The notes: generated by a model not told the origin, from the sequence alone. DNA of 64,000 bases from Pilaira anomala (GCA_025716855.1 JAIXMQ010000009.1:1-64000); one strand, 5' to 3'. Positions 1-13,018 are shown, numbered from the stretch's first letter. Numbers and translations: made by a program.

Positions 1-2533
1 ATTTAAGTCCTGTCAAGGTTGTAAAGATTCCAGATGGTACAATGAACCGTTCTGCTTTGGCAGGTGCTTCTTTAGCAAAGGAACGTAGAGAATTAAGACA
101 ACAACAACAACAACAGGAAATGGATGCTGTACCTCAAGATGTGAATACGCCCTGGTTAGATCCTATGGCAGGTCCTGATGGAAGACAATTCGCTCAAGAT
201 GCAAGAGGTCATGCTGCTGGTGCTAAGCCAGAACAAATTGCTGAATGGAAAAAGGCCACCTTTAATAACGCTACTAGTTTTGGTAAAATTACTAGTCTAT
301 CTATTCAAGAACAACGTGAGTCTCTTCCTACTTTCAAGCTTCGTTCTTCTCTCATTGAAGCTATTCGTGAAGTAAGTGGTATAAGTTTTAATAATTTTTT
401 GCATAACCACTTAAAAAAAAATATTGTCATTTTATTAGAATCAAATGTTGATTGTGGTGGGTGATACAGGTTCTGGAAAGACAACTCAAATGACACAATA
501 TTTAGCCGAAGAAGGGTTTGCCAATAACGGTAGAATCGGTTGTACTCAACCTCGTCGTGTTGCAGCCATGTCTGTAGCCAAGCGTGTAGCAGAAGAAGTT
601 GGTTGTCGTGTTGGTCAAGAAGTAGGTTACACGATTCGTTTTGAAGATTGTACAAGTCCTGAAACACGTATTAAATACATGACAGATGGTATGCTTTTAA
701 GAGAATGCTTAATTGATCCCGAAATGAGCCAATACTCTGTTGTTATTCTTGATGAAGCACATGAAAGAACCATCTCTACTGATGTCTTGTTTGGTTTATT
801 AAAAAGAGCAGCTAAGAAAAGACCTGATTTGAAATTGATTATTACGTCTGCTACGTTGGATGCTGATAAATTTGCTACCTACTTTAACAATTGTCCTATT
901 TTTACTATTCCAGGTAGAACTTATCCTGTTGAAGTACTCTATACCAAGGATCCTGAATCTGATTATTTGGATGCAGCTTTGATTACCGTCATGCAAATTC
1001 ATCTTTCTGAACCTCCTGGAGATATCCTTTTATTCTTAACCGGTCAAGAAGAAATTGATACTGCAAGTGAAATTCTATTTGAACGGATGAAGGCTTTAGG
1101 AAGTGATGTGCCGGAACTGATTATTTTACCTGTTTATTCTGCTTTACCTTCTGAAATGCAATCTCGTATCTTTGATCCTGCTCCTCCAGGTAGTCGTAAG
1201 GTTGTTATTGCTACTAATATTGCCGAAACCTCTATTACGATTGACGGTATCTATTATGTGATTGATCCTGGATTTGTCAAACAAAACAAATGGGATGCTA
1301 AATTAGGTATGGATTCCTTAGTAGTTGTACCTATTTCACAAGCTGCCGCTAGACAACGTGCAGGTCGTGCCGGTCGTACAGGACCTGGTAAATGTTATCG
1401 ACTTTATACAGAAACTGCTTACCGTAACGAAATGTTACCCAACACAATTCCAGAAATTCAATTACTTAATTTATCCATGACAGTCTTAACACTGAAAGCA
1501 ATGGGTATTAACGATTTACTTCATTTCGATTTCATGGATCCTCCACCTGAAAACAATTTAATTCAAGCCCTGGAACAATTATACGCTTTACAAGCTTTAG
1601 ACGATGAAGGTTTATTAACTCGTTTAGGACGTAAAATGGCAGAGTTTCCTTTAGAACCACAGTTGTCTAAAATGCTGATTCAGTCTGTAGATTTGGGTTG
1701 TTCTGAAGAGATCTTGACGATTGTTGCCATGTTGACTGCTCAAAATGTATTCTATCGCCCTAAAGAAAAACAAGCACAAGCTGATCAAAAGAAAGCCAAG
1801 TTTCATCAACCTGAAGGCGACCATTTAACTTTATTGACTGTCTATAATGGTTGGAAGGGAAGTAAATTCTCAAGTGTTTGGTGCTTTGATAACTTTATTC
1901 AAGCTCGTAGTATGAAGCGTGCTCAAGATGTCCGAAAACAATTGCTTGGTATTATGGATAGGTATTATTTTCTCTTTTTTTTTTCTTTTTTTTTTTTCTT
2001 TTTTTTTTCTTTTTTTTTCTTTATTTTTTTTTTATTAATACATGATATATTATAGATATCGTCATGATATTGTGTCTTGTGGTCGTAATTATACAAAGGT
2101 GTGTAGATCCTTGGTCTCTGGATACTTTAGAAATGCAGCAAAGAAAGATCCCCAAGAAGGTTATAAAACATTACTAGAAGGCACACCTGTTTATATTCAT
2201 CCTTCCAGTGCCTTATTTAATAAGGGCCCTGAATGGTAAGTTATATAGACACGCACAAGTTAATTATTTCTTTATTAATTTGTCTTCAATAGGGTTATTT
2301 ATCATGAAATTGTGTTTACATCAAAGGAATATATGCGTGAAGTGACAGCGATTGATCCCAAGTGGTTAACAGAAGCAGCACCTACTTTCTTCCGTGTCGC
2401 TGATGCAAACAAGATTTCTAAACGTAAAAAGCAAGAAAAGATTGAACCCTTATTCAATCGTTATGAAAAACCCAATGAATGGCGACTTAGTAGAGCTAAA
2501 CGTGGTGGAAGAATCAGTCAAACCTTTGGTTAA
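1..2533 (+). CDS. PRP22: PRP22/DHX8-type DEAH-box pre-mRNA splicing helicase, 3' part
   Basis: ATP-dependent RNA helicase that releases spliced mRNA from the spliceosome in the nucleus. The gene runs in from the left edge, so its 5' end (expected to hold the N-terminal S1-domain region) is missing; the reading frame is open from base 3. Exons are <1-372, 439-1961, 2056-2235 and 2293-2533, all with GT-AG borders and matching phases. The protein shows Walker [10 protein letters not shown] (about 460-486), DEAH (751-762), SAT (847-855) and QRAGRAGR (1354-1377), followed by the HA2 and OB-fold C-terminal region ending near RISQTFG. The sequence just before the core ([10 protein letters not shown], then [12 protein letters not shown]) is typical of PRP22 rather than PRP2, PRP16 or PRP43. 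The third intron is a 94-nt, nearly pure pyrimidine tract. It converges on the next gene with about 160 bp between stop codons. Confidence 0.95.
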
Positions 2534-2614
2534 GTTGCTTACTATTTGTACAAATTTATCATTTATAATCATCCTTTTTTTTTTGCACCCTTTTAAATAA
2601 ACAACGAACAGTGC

Positions 2615-2646
<32 letters not shown>

Positions 2647-2693
2647 GTTAGATAGATATACGCTTTTTTATATATATTTTATAATAGCTTGAA

Positions 2694-5054
2694 TTAGTAA
2701 ATAAAGGAGGAGCCCTCCATGATTCCTGTCGGCTCGCTTGATTTTGTAAGAATTTTTTCCAATAACAACAAATTCTCTTCTTTTTTGCTTAAGGCAATTG
2801 ACTTCCTAATGAGTGTTTCTGCAACATCATATTCTCGTAATTCATATAATACAGAAGCCATAGTAAATAAAATAACTGGGTGTCGAGGATGAAGTCTGTA
2901 GGCTTCATGAAATAATACTCTAGCTTGGCCGTATTGTTGCATTGAGTTAAAGCAAGAAGCCATACCATGCCAAGCTTGATAGCTACGTTGGTTAGCTATC
3001 ATACTGTTCGCAAAATACTGCTTTGCACCCAAGTCATCACCATTATCACGTCTTTCGTTCCCAATCAATATGTATGCATAATATCGAGATGGATCCAGTT
3101 GAGCTGCCTTTATGAACCATTTAATCGCATCATTATTATCATATAACTTCTGCAAGTTACCGGCGGCTATATAAGTCTCATACTTATGGCAATAATTTTC
3201 ATGTTCCATTCTATATACCAGTATATTTAGTTCAACAGACAATTTCAAGTACCAGAGACAGGTCGAATATATTGGAACTTCTTTGCAGAACCAGGGTGAA
3301 GTTTTGAATGCACGTCTAAATAGTGCATGTGCCTTTGAAAATTTGTTACGTATTAGACCGATACATATCTTATTAAAGCGTATAATAATACTTACCGTTT
3401 CGTAATCAGAGGTATCATAATATACTCTTCCGAGCATGCACAAGACACTTGGAGTATCATATTGAGAGTTGTCTAATTGATGAAGCTCTAACGCAGTTTG
3501 TTCACAATAATAAAAGGATTGATACATATATCCATTCGCCATGATACGAAGTAGCTTCATAATCTTATTCATACCTTGAACTATATATTCATTTGCTTTT
3601 TGATTAAAACAAGCTGCCAAATAATTAGGTTGAGGGATAAAGTAATTTGAAATAATATCTCTATCTATCATTTGTGAATTTGACTGCTTAAAAAAATGAG
3701 ATACATAAATACCCAGCTCATTCGTATGAATGTTTACTGTACCTTTTCTTCCTTTAAGGCATCATCATTACTTGATTGGTTGTTGCCGGCTGACCACAAT
3801 TTTGGCGGGGGGTCTCTTTCCATTGCATCTGGATCTACCCTGATATGAATATTACTATTATAACCTTGAGATATATCTCCACTATCATCAAGAGGAGTAT
3901 CTGATGGTTGAATTATCACGGATTTATCATTATTTCCTTTAAGCAAACCATTTTTTGTACTTTGAGCTCGAAGTTCCTTTTCCTGTTTGATCTTATTGTT
4001 AAGTAATATGATTGCTTCGTGTTTGATACTTTCCAATTGACTTGAAAAAAAAACACACACACACTATTAGCTATTTTTCAATCATTTATTAAATTAGATT
4101 ACATTACCTTCGTTTATTATCTCCTGTGAGTCTTTTGTAATCTTCATCATTTTCGATTATTTTGGCTTGATAAGTAACAAAGGATCGTAATTGATCCACT
4201 GTAATTGTATCATTGTATCTGATAGCAGGTAATGAATGTGAGTTTAATCGAACAGATGATCGATCAATTTTCTTGTAGAATTGGATATCTGAAGCATTAG
4301 TATCCGGTATGATGATATCAGATAATAGATAGGGAGATGGATTTCTACGTAGATCTATTTTGGATTCTTGAAAAGGCGTAAAGACATGATCAGGTAATTG
4401 TGCTGTTTTAAAGTCGACACAATCTGGTGCGATATCACATAATTTGTTGTAAGCTGTGACCTTGTAAGGATTGCTTTGTAAACACATCCAGAGGTATTTT
4501 GCTGCAGCTCTGGTGTTGTCTAATTTTATATATAAATCAGCCAACAATGAGCATAAAGAAGCTTTACTAGGCAAATGATGTCGAACAGATGTACTTGCCA
4601 ATTCTTAAGATAGATATAGATAGTTAAAAATTGATTCTATTATTTATATCTATATTTTATTATTCATATTACCATCTCCCCAATACACTTTTTCTGGAAG
4701 TTCTTTAGAAGAAAGCGCTAAAAGTAATGCAGCTACACCGTCATTCCATAGTCTACGTTTCTTTTGACTCTCCATCTTTGGATCACTTCCTAGTTTAATA
4801 CAGATTTGTGCGAATAACATTTGACAAGGAATAGACTTGACAGCTTTTAAAATAGAGAAACATGCAGTATAATCTAACATGTGATATAAACATTTTGAAA
4901 ACAGGAATATGTAGAGTTCATTTTTCTTATCAATAGCATATAGTCTTTCAGCTAAAAACATTGCATTTCGATAGTCTCCGTCATCCAAGTCTCTATAGAC
5001 TAGGGACATCAATGTCAGAGCTTCAGTTGAAAAGGCCCTTTTTTGTTCAGACAT
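2694..5054 (-). CDS. CDC27: Anaphase-promoting complex subunit 3 (CDC27), TPR protein
   Basis: Scaffold subunit of the APC/C ubiquitin ligase that carries TPR repeats and helps bind the activators. Exons on the minus strand are 5054-4673, 4603-4108, 4040-3743, 3683-3396 and 3332-2694, giving 700 residues, near the usual CDC27 length. The N-terminal block (DGDYRNAMFLAERLYA) matches the CDC27 dimerisation TPRs. A low-complexity linker follows, then a C-terminal TPR superhelix with the family landmarks YSTCLWYLK, AAQLDPSRYYAYILIGNE and SYQAWHGMA. The 63-nt intron at 3333-3395 has no stop and is a multiple of three, so a retained form would still be translatable; I removed it because the extra 21 residues interrupt the TPR pattern. 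APC7 and APC8 are less likely given the N-terminal block. The start lies 99 bp downstream of the stop codon of the next gene on the same strand. Confidence 0.9.
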
Positions 5055-5153
5055 CTTTTTATTTAAATTGAAAAGAAAAAGAAAAAAGTAACAACGTCTA
5101 AATGGATTTATAATTGATAAATTTTTGCAAGTAACATGGAATATACACAACAG

Positions 5154-6016
5154 TTATTTTTCTTTTTTAAATTCAACAGCGATATTGCTGATTCCAACAG
5201 GCTCACCAGACTATTTTAGGTAGTGATTAATATAAAGTTGTCGTATAGTTTGCAATTCTTATGTAAGTTTACCTTTTCATCATATTCTGCCCATTCTCCA
5301 TCACAAAGATCAATATCTTCAAAAACTGTACCAGATTCAGTACCCTTACAAGTCCAAGATTCCTATTTCAGATATCAATATTAGATATCATCCTATCTTT
5401 TTTTTTTATCTTTTGTTCCATCTTACTCTAGGTTGGAAATCAACTAACTCTAAACCACGGCAATCAAATTGAGCGATTTGTTGAAATTTACCATTTTTCT
5501 CGACGTCGTATTTTCTAATCTTGAAAGAGGGTTCGAATTCTAACAGGTAGAATATCAATCAATCTCTCGCTCTCTCTCTCTCTTGTGTATAATTTACTTA
5601 CGAGCTGTACCATCACGCTTACAGAACTTACAACGCATAACTAAATTAGCTGTACCTCTAGAAGTGTTCATATCATAAGATTCCTACAAAGTTTTTTTTT
5701 TAAAAAAAATAAAAATCTCTCTCTCTCTCTCGAGTGTCTATCATTTTTCTTACTTGTTGATTGAAAGTGATCCAAGTATCATCAACTTCGTGACAACTAG
5801 TACATTCAACCTAGAATCCTTATATCAACTTTTTGTCACAGCAAAAAAAAAAAAAAAGTGTGTCTATTACCTTGAAGTACCATTCATAATCTTCAACAGG
5901 AGCGAGATCAGTAACGTTTTCGAGATCGGCCTTAATATATAATCCTAATTTCTACTGGATGAATAAGATAAACAGGTTCTTATACGTGTCCGGGTTATAT
6001 CGAGACTTACAACCAT
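5154..6016 (-). CDS. CXXC-motif zinc-binding protein, UPF0587/CZIB family
   Basis: Small conserved eukaryotic protein (human C1orf123/CZIB family) that binds one zinc ion; its cellular role is poorly known. Seven exons on the minus strand: 6016-6011, 5951-5871, 5810-5754, 5683-5602, 5539-5427, 5362-5273 and 5210-5154. They give 161 residues, matching the usual length of about 160. The first coding exon is only six bases (Met-Val). Two CXXC pairs form the zinc site: VECTSCHEV in exon 3 and VMRCKFCKRDG in exon 4. Other family landmarks are KADLENVTDL at the N-terminus, FDCRGLELVDFQPR and the tail segment EPVGISNIAVEF. Introns are 59-71 nt. I see no sign of degeneration. The gene is divergent from the kelch gene across about 1 kb. 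Confidence 0.93.
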
Positions 6017-6855
6017 TGGTATATGTTTTTTATTTATAAAGAAGAGTGAAAAAAAAAGCACTTGGTATTTTTTTTATAAAAAAAAAAAGGAGAAAGATAC
6101 GCGCACCCTTTTGCCGCACCATTTCAAAACAATACGAACTTTTTCGTTTAACCAAGTATCATTGGTGAAGGTAGAAAATATACCTACTATATATTAAAGG
6201 CTACCCGAAACTCTGTGATATACGACAAGCTCCTGCACCCTCAGGCTGTTAGGTTGCAATGTTATAATGCTGATACATCTGTAGGTAGACACTAAGACGT
6301 TTATATGTAAAAACACAAGAAAGAAAAGTTTAAAAACGTCAATAATTCTTTTGTTATTACATAATGTCGTACCTTAATCTCAAAGCCTTTCAGGGAAATG
6401 CCTTTGAAAAATTTACAAAGTTTAAATAGAAAGATGTGTTACTCGTCATAAAACAATGCTTTTAAAGACTAACGAGCTTATTAACCTAACGACTATATAC
6501 AATTATTTTTTATTCGAAACTCGTTATGCAGCAGTAAAAAGGTATTTATAAACACAGAGACTTTGCAATTATATAATAAACACTATTCTGTCACGAGAAA
6601 TAATGGTTATCTCAGTTTAGTAACTTGTTTACACATCTTATTAGCTTTTTGTGATACGCTTGACTTTTAAAAATAGTATTCCAGAAGAAAAAACGAATTC
6701 TGACAGGACAAATAATGATGTTACACTTGTATTTAAAAAAGAACTCTTTTCGAATAAGTCATTTCTTTGTTAAAAACAAAACTATAATCTTAACGTGTCT
6801 TTTTGTTAAAAAATACATGCAAAAGAAGAGGAAGGAGGAAGCCATATTTTCACCC

Positions 6856-6892
<37 letters not shown>

Positions 6893-7001
6893 GTGTGACT
6901 ATAAAATAAAAAATAAAACTCCCTTTCTTTCTGATTTTATTTTTTCCCTTTTTCCTTTTGACTCACAACACGTATTCCTCCTCCTTTTTTTTAACTTATA
7001 A
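6017..7001. other. Intergenic, divergent promoter region
   Basis: About 985 bp between the divergent CZIB-family and kelch genes. It is AT-rich, with a run of about 30 A at 6859-6890 and pyrimidine-rich sequence immediately before the kelch start codon. I see no conserved coding sequence, tRNA or other RNA gene. Confidence 0.6.
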
Positions 7002-8851
7002 ATGTCAGATAGACAAAAAGCAGCAGCTTATCCTACAGCTCCTATAGCTTGGATGAGTCAAGCTTATGAAACCACAACTCCAAAACCTAATGACTCTATA
7101 CGTTCACCTACTACACCAAATACAGTCACTTCTTTAGAAAGGTAAAAAAAAAAAAAAAAATATATATAATACAGGTTAAAATGTCAATATATACTGAGTA
7201 AAAAAGAATTAAAGTTATGAACGTCCTGAATCACCAACCCTTCCACCAGAGCAAGATCTTCCTTTAAACAAGTCTACTTCCAGTTCAATTCTTTCACCGT
7301 CTGACCCTATTTCACCTATCAGAAATACTTATATAGATACATCTATGCCACCACCTCCCGTTCCGTCTTCCTGTAATATAACAACAACAAAAAATATTGA
7401 CACTAGTATATTATACTCATAACTATTTTCTTTTTTTTTTTTGTAGCTTATTATTATCAAACAATGGATAAAGTAAATCGAGATCCACCTTTACCACCTG
7501 CACCTATGAAACCACCAAAGAATCGTATTTCTCCTACATCATCGACTGCACCCAATACATCAAATCATCATCACCATCATCACCATCATCGTAATAAACT
7601 CACAAAAAAAACGACCCATATGTCAGATCAAATGGCAGCTGCTATTGAATTAAGTATCAGTCCAAGCGTGGCACCCGCTCCTGCTGCAGGTATGTATTGG
7701 TCACGTGCCATGACCTATGGTAAAGGTCCCTCAAGACCTCTTCGTGCACATACTGCTAATTTAATTGGTGAGTATTTGTATGTATTTGGTGGATGTGATA
7801 CCAAAATGTGTTTTAACACACTTTATATGCTTGACATGGGTAAAAAAAAAACAAAGAAAAAAAAAAGTATTTGATTGTTTTATTGATATATATTTTTTTA
7901 CAGATACACTGACGTGGTCTAAACCACGTACATCAGGTTTATGTCCACCACCATGTCGAGCTCATTCATGTACAACAGTGGAAAGAGATATAGGAGGAGG
8001 TAAAAAATCATACAGTCTTTATGTGTTTGGAGGAGGTGATGGACCGAGTTATTTTAATAGTTTATATGTATTGAATTTGGATACACTTGTTTGGAGTAAA
8101 CCAAAGACAGAAGGTGAACCTCCTTCTCCTCGACGTGCGCATACGACATGTCTTTGGAATCAAAAGATTATTATTGTGGGGGGTGGTGATGGTGCACGTG
8201 CGCTGGCGGATGTGCATACTTTGGATGTATTTGATCCCCAGTCTTTAAAATGGTCGACAATTCAACCCACTGGAAATCCACCGATTGCAAGAGGGTATCA
8301 TACAAGCAATTTAGTAAAGGATAAATTAATTGTTTATGGCGGTAGTGATGGACATGAATGCTTTAGTGATGTACATGTATTAGACTTGGGTAACTATCTG
8401 TATGTGTTATATTACGTTGTGTGTGTGTTTAAAAGTTTTTTTTTTAGTTACAAATCGTTGGAGTCAAGTTGATTTAGATCGTGTTGTACCTAGATTAGCA
8501 CATACTGCTACACAAGTTGGATCCTATGTATTTGTTATTGGTGGACATGATGGTACTAGATACTCCAACGATGTTTTACTTTTGAATTTAGGTAAAAAAG
8601 ATATATATATATATTCATAATTGAATATTAATAAACTTTTGAACAAAATAGTAACAATGAGTTGGGAAACAAGAAAGATATATGGTGGTGCACCCAGCGC
8701 AAGAGGATACCATACTGCCGTATTACATGACTCTAGACTTTATATACTTGGCGGTTACGATGGTAGAACTGTATTTGATGATGTTTATGTATTGGAATTA
8801 AGTGCCTGTGCTTATTTACCTCAAATTACAAACTTTGAAATTGATGTTTAA
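7002..8851 (+). CDS. Kelch-repeat (beta-propeller) protein
   Basis: Predicted adaptor or scaffold with a kelch beta-propeller; the partner is not identifiable from sequence. Exons are 7002-7141, 7215-7372, 7447-7839, 7904-8389, 8448-8591 and 8652-8851, giving 506 residues. The first 180 or so residues are low-complexity, Pro/Ser/Thr-rich, with a run of eight or nine His encoded near 7567-7593. The rest carries about six kelch units. Each has a double-Gly strand followed by a conserved Trp: YLYVFGGCD, YVFGGGDG, IIIVGGGDG, LIVYGGSDG, VFVIGGHDG, LYILGGYDG. Introns fall near equivalent positions after the LDM, LDL or LNL segments, which suggests the blades arose by exon-wise duplication. There is no BTB, F-box or signal peptide. 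The C-terminus (AYLPQITNFEIDV) is short, so the propeller is essentially terminal. Function beyond protein binding is unknown. Confidence 0.88.
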
Positions 8852-8964
8852 CGTGACTTTTTTTTAAAAAAGGACCACACACCTTTTTTGAAGTAAATAA
8901 AAAAAAAGCGCGACCTTTTTTTTGTTGTTGTTTTTTTTTCTCTTTTTTTTTTTTAATACACATA

Positions 8965-11186
8965 ATGTCAAATAATATGGAAACTAACGTAACTTATGAG
9001 AAAAAGAAACGTATTTTTTTATTTTATTTTTTTAATCTGTTTTTTATTTATTAGGAAATTATGGATTCAAATGATAAAGTAAATGAGAAAGTCAGATATT
9101 TAAGAAACTTTTTTTGTGTTGATTTTTTTATTTTTATATGTAAATAGTTACCAGATCTTTTACAACGCAAATTTGAACAATTTAAAGAGAATGCACCCAC
9201 CTCTAAAGATCAAGTAAAAAGAAAACCCAATTTACAGTTATGACCAACCAAGTTTATTCACTTTTATTTTGTACATAGTTTTATCAACAATCCTTCGACA
9301 TATTCTCTAAATTAAATGATATTGTCAAAGGCAACGATTCATTCGAATATAAAGAAACAAAGTAAAAAAAAAAAAGCACCTACTTATAGAGTATATATGC
9401 ATCGCTTTAAGAAACTAAACACACTTTTTCTCTGTTATAGAAAACTTCAAATTTCATATATCGTATCAGAATATGTTGACCTTGTTCACGAATACGACAA
9501 AGTCACTGAATCAGCACCTATTTGGGATCTAGCTAGTTTACTTTACTTTCCCACTCAACAAAACAATTTAGCTATTGATTTAAACGGTTGGATAACAGAA
9601 TATGATCCATTACCTGAATACACCGAAGCAGAAGAAGACCCAGATGAGATACGAGAGATTGCACGTCACAACATGATGCGTGGTAACTTGATTGAAGCCA
9701 TTGAAGGCTTCGAGATGAGCACGGATGATTTAAACGAGATACAACTTACGGGTATCAAAGCCATTATTGAACTCTTGGAGAAATTTCAAACTTTACAAGA
9801 GATTCGTGACGATCCATTTCGTTTTGTAACCGAATGGAGTCAATGGCATACAGAGTGTCAAGTGAAATCAAATCACTTTCTATCGGATATAGAGCAAGTA
9901 CATGACGAAGAGGATGAGGCTGCTGACGACGATGATCAAGTGAACGATGATATTGCTGCTCTCTTTTATATTCTTTTAGGTGATGAGGATCATATTAGCT
10001 TTGGTGGAAGCTATTTTGAAAGGTTGATTGCTTATATTATATTTGCTAGACCCGAGATTACCATGTCTGATTTAAATTCTTTGGCTCAAAGAGTTGTGAC
10101 GGATCAAGATGATATTGATGCTTGTGCTTATATGATTATGGGTTGCTTTGATGATGCTTTTGAAGCTTGTCAAGATCTTTGGTTACAAACTCATTTAGGT
10201 CATGCTTTAATTCTTGTAGGTGCTAAATCAACAGATCAAGTACAACAACAATTAGAAGAAGCAGAAGAAGAGAAAGAATTTATCATTGATCCTATTTATT
10301 ATTGTATTGATGAATATGCTACTATGCTTGCTGAAAACCATGGATTATGGAAAGAAGCTGTTATTTATATCACTGCTTGTGTAGAAAATAAAGAACTTTG
10401 GATAAAAAAGGTATGCTATGACATAAGATGGATGATGCATTAAGTTGACTCTCTCTCTCTCTTTCTTTCTTTATCTTTAGCTTTTAAATGAAAATGCATT
10501 AAAATCAAAAGATATGAGTTTATTAAATACTTTACTCGAGGTTGCTAAAGAATATAACTTGAATCAACTTCAAAAGTATATTCATCAAATGATTGGACAT
10601 CGTTATGAAGACAAGAAAGAGATCCAACAAGCGACGATTGAGTACGGTAAAGCGCATGATATGGATTCCCTTGATCGATTTGCACATCATGAATTTAGTC
10701 AGTATTTGAAGACAGGGAAATTAGGTCATGTAGTGACTAATATGGATGAATTAAAAGAAAGTCCACATTATGCCTTGTTGATTCTTTATCACAACTTTAG
10801 AGAGCTTCTTGAAAAAAAAGATTGGTCAAAAGCCTCTAAATTGTTTTTAGAGTTACTAGGATACGAACATTTACCCAAGAAATTTGAAATGGTCCTGTTG
10901 ACCGATAATCTTGCTATTTTAGAAGGTAAAAAAAAGAAGAAAAGAAGAAAAGACCTACATGAAAATTAACTTTTTTTTTTTTCTTTCAGATTCAGGTTCT
11001 CATTATACTTTGGAACAATTGATTGATCAAATTAAATTATTTTCTACCGTAACAACTGAATCTATAGATCAAGATTTCCTTGCAAAATATTACAAGTTTG
11101 TTTATCATAAAGAATTATCAAGCACAATCGTTACTGCCATTGTACGTGAAAGAATGGTAAATAAGGCTGTCATCGCTTCAAATTAA
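8965..11186 (+). CDS. NUP85: Nuclear pore protein NUP85 (Y-complex subunit)
   Basis: Alpha-helical scaffold nucleoporin of the Nup84/Nup107 Y-complex. Exons are 8965-8988, 9055-9078, 9148-9213, 9279-9361, 9441-10410, 10481-10925 and 10990-11186; they sum to 602 residues plus stop. The first two coding exons are only 24 nt each. They were chosen because only the GTAACT donor at 8989 keeps phase with the following exons. Family support comes from the WDLASLLYFP segment, a long helical solenoid with an acidic loop (DEEDEAADDDD), and the C-terminus (EMVLLTDNLAILE, then SSTIVTAIVRERMV), which matches the NUP85 tail. It lies 113 bp after the kelch stop on the same strand and converges on the PINX1-like gene with 74 bp between stops. 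The N-terminal microexons are the least certain part. Confidence 0.85.
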
Positions 11187-11260
11187 GAAAATAAAATAAA
11201 ACCCCATATATCATACATTTTTTTTTTTTTTATTTATACATGTGAGAAGGTAATATCTAT

Positions 11261-12088
11261 TTATACAGAGAAAGAAGCCATAAAGGTAGTAGATGAAGCT
11301 TCAACAGTCTTGTAACCGCTTGGTGCTTTAATACCCAAAATTTGATTTAAATGGGTTTGATTATCTCCACTCATTGCCATTCTCTTGGCACGTAAGAACT
11401 TAGCACGAGCACTGTTTTATAAAAAATGAGAATGATGAAATCAATAGAAAAAAAATAAAATAAAAACTTACGCATTACGGTGAACAATAGGTGCAGGCTC
11501 TTCTTCCTTCTTGGCCTTTTTCTCTTTCTTTGCCTTCTTTTCCTTTTTCTCCTTCTTTTCCTTCTTACTCTTCTTGCTCTTCTTGCTCTTTTTCTCTCCA
11601 GTCTCTCCAGTCTCTTCAGTCTCTTCAGTCTCTTCCTCTCTATCTCTCTTTTTGCTCTTCTTTTCTTTTTTCTCCTTCTTTTCTTTCTTTTCCTTCTTCT
11701 CCTTCTTGTCTTTTTTCACCTTCTTTTCAACTACTTCTTCAGTCACAACTTTAACAGCAACTTCTTGTTCTACTTCATCACCGTTCACACTACTTGTTTC
11801 AGAAGGAGTTTGAGAGTTAAGGTCAGCTAATAATCGAGAGAAAGCGTCTGTGTTTCCAAGCCAATTATCGATATTCTTTTTAGTTGCACCTACACCCAAC
11901 GTATTGTCCTTGAGCTTAATTTTAACGTGTTCTTGTTTACCGTCTTCCTTGACACCTAAACCTTTTCCTGGTGCCCAACCCATCTTTTGAAGCATTTTAA
12001 AGCCAAATTTCGATTCGTCTTTACTCCAGAATAAATTGTTGGGATCTTGACTGATGCGTTGCTTTTCTTTTTGTCCTGCTAATCCCAT
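11261..12088 (-). CDS. PINX1/GNO1-like G-patch nucleolar protein
   Basis: Homologue of yeast Gno1/Pxr1 and human PINX1, nucleolar cofactors of the Prp43 helicase in rRNA processing. Two exons on the minus strand, 12088-11472 and 11411-11261, encode 255 residues. The N-terminus has the family signature (MGLAGQKEKQRI, then LFWSKDESKFGFKMLQKMGW) and a G-patch at about residues 25-72 (GWAPGKGLGV, LGVGATKK). A very long Lys/Glu tract follows (repeats of KKEKK, 11510-11720), a nucleolar-type basic region. The second exon adds a conserved tail (ARAKFLRAKRMAMS, LNQILGIK) also seen in PINX1 relatives. The basic tract produces long antisense open frames rich in Ser/Phe that are artefacts. The start is the only reasonable Met and matches the family. 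Confidence 0.93.
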
Positions 12089-12325
12089 GGTTGTTTATGT
12101 AGATCTAAAATAAATGAAAAAAAAAAAAAAAAAAAAAAAAAAAGAATTTTTTTGAAAGGTGTAGACTTTAAAATCAAATAAACAGTCACTTTTTTTTTTC
12201 TAAGATGTATGTATGTATGTACATGTGCACATATAGGATCAAACATATAGTATTAAATGTGTGCTTAAATTAAAATGTTATTAAGGGAATATATTTTTTT
12301 ATTATTGCCTCTTTTAATATAATCT

Positions 12326-13018
12326 TTAGGCAGAAGTAGAGTTGAGTTTAATGCGAGAAACTAGTGATTCTACATCTTGTTTACAGTTGTTTACTTCTTG
12401 TTCCAATGACTGCTGCTGGTCAGTTGGTAACTGATTCAATAAATCTAATAATTCATTTTTTACATGATTGATGAATTCCTGATTATTCAACTGTATTTCT
12501 TCTTGGACTTTATTGAACTCCTTTAATAACTCTTCTCTTTCCTTTGCTTGTTTTTCAACTGATTCCTTGACTTCTTTTGTGATATCCTTTTTGTTTAAAT
12601 TCTCTATTTCTAATTTAACAGATTCTAATTCATCATTTAAGGCACTTAATTCTTTATCAAACTCAGCCTTCAATTGTGCAACTTGTTTTTCGAGTGTAGC
12701 CTTTTGCTGTGCTTGTTTTTCCTTTAGCATCTTAATTGTGTCACACTCTTTTTCTATCGCGTGTTCTCTCCGTTTCAAGTCATCCAACTCCTTTCTTGAA
12801 TTCATTGCTTCTTCTTTTAATTCCTTTACTCGATTTTCTGTTGTTACATAACTCTTTTTGGTTGAATCTAATAGTTGTTGTTTTGATTCAAGGATTTGCA
12901 TCACTTCTTGAATATCTGATCGAAGTTGTTTATTATCTTCAATAAATGCTTCATTTTCTTTTTCACTATTCTCTTTATTTTCACGAACAGTTTCAAGCTT
13001 TTGTTTATTTATTTATTA

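Noticed and set aside
11480..11830. Long plus-strand open frames opposite the PINX1-like gene.
   Set aside because: They are Phe/Leu/Ser-rich shadows of the Lys/Glu tract on the minus strand.
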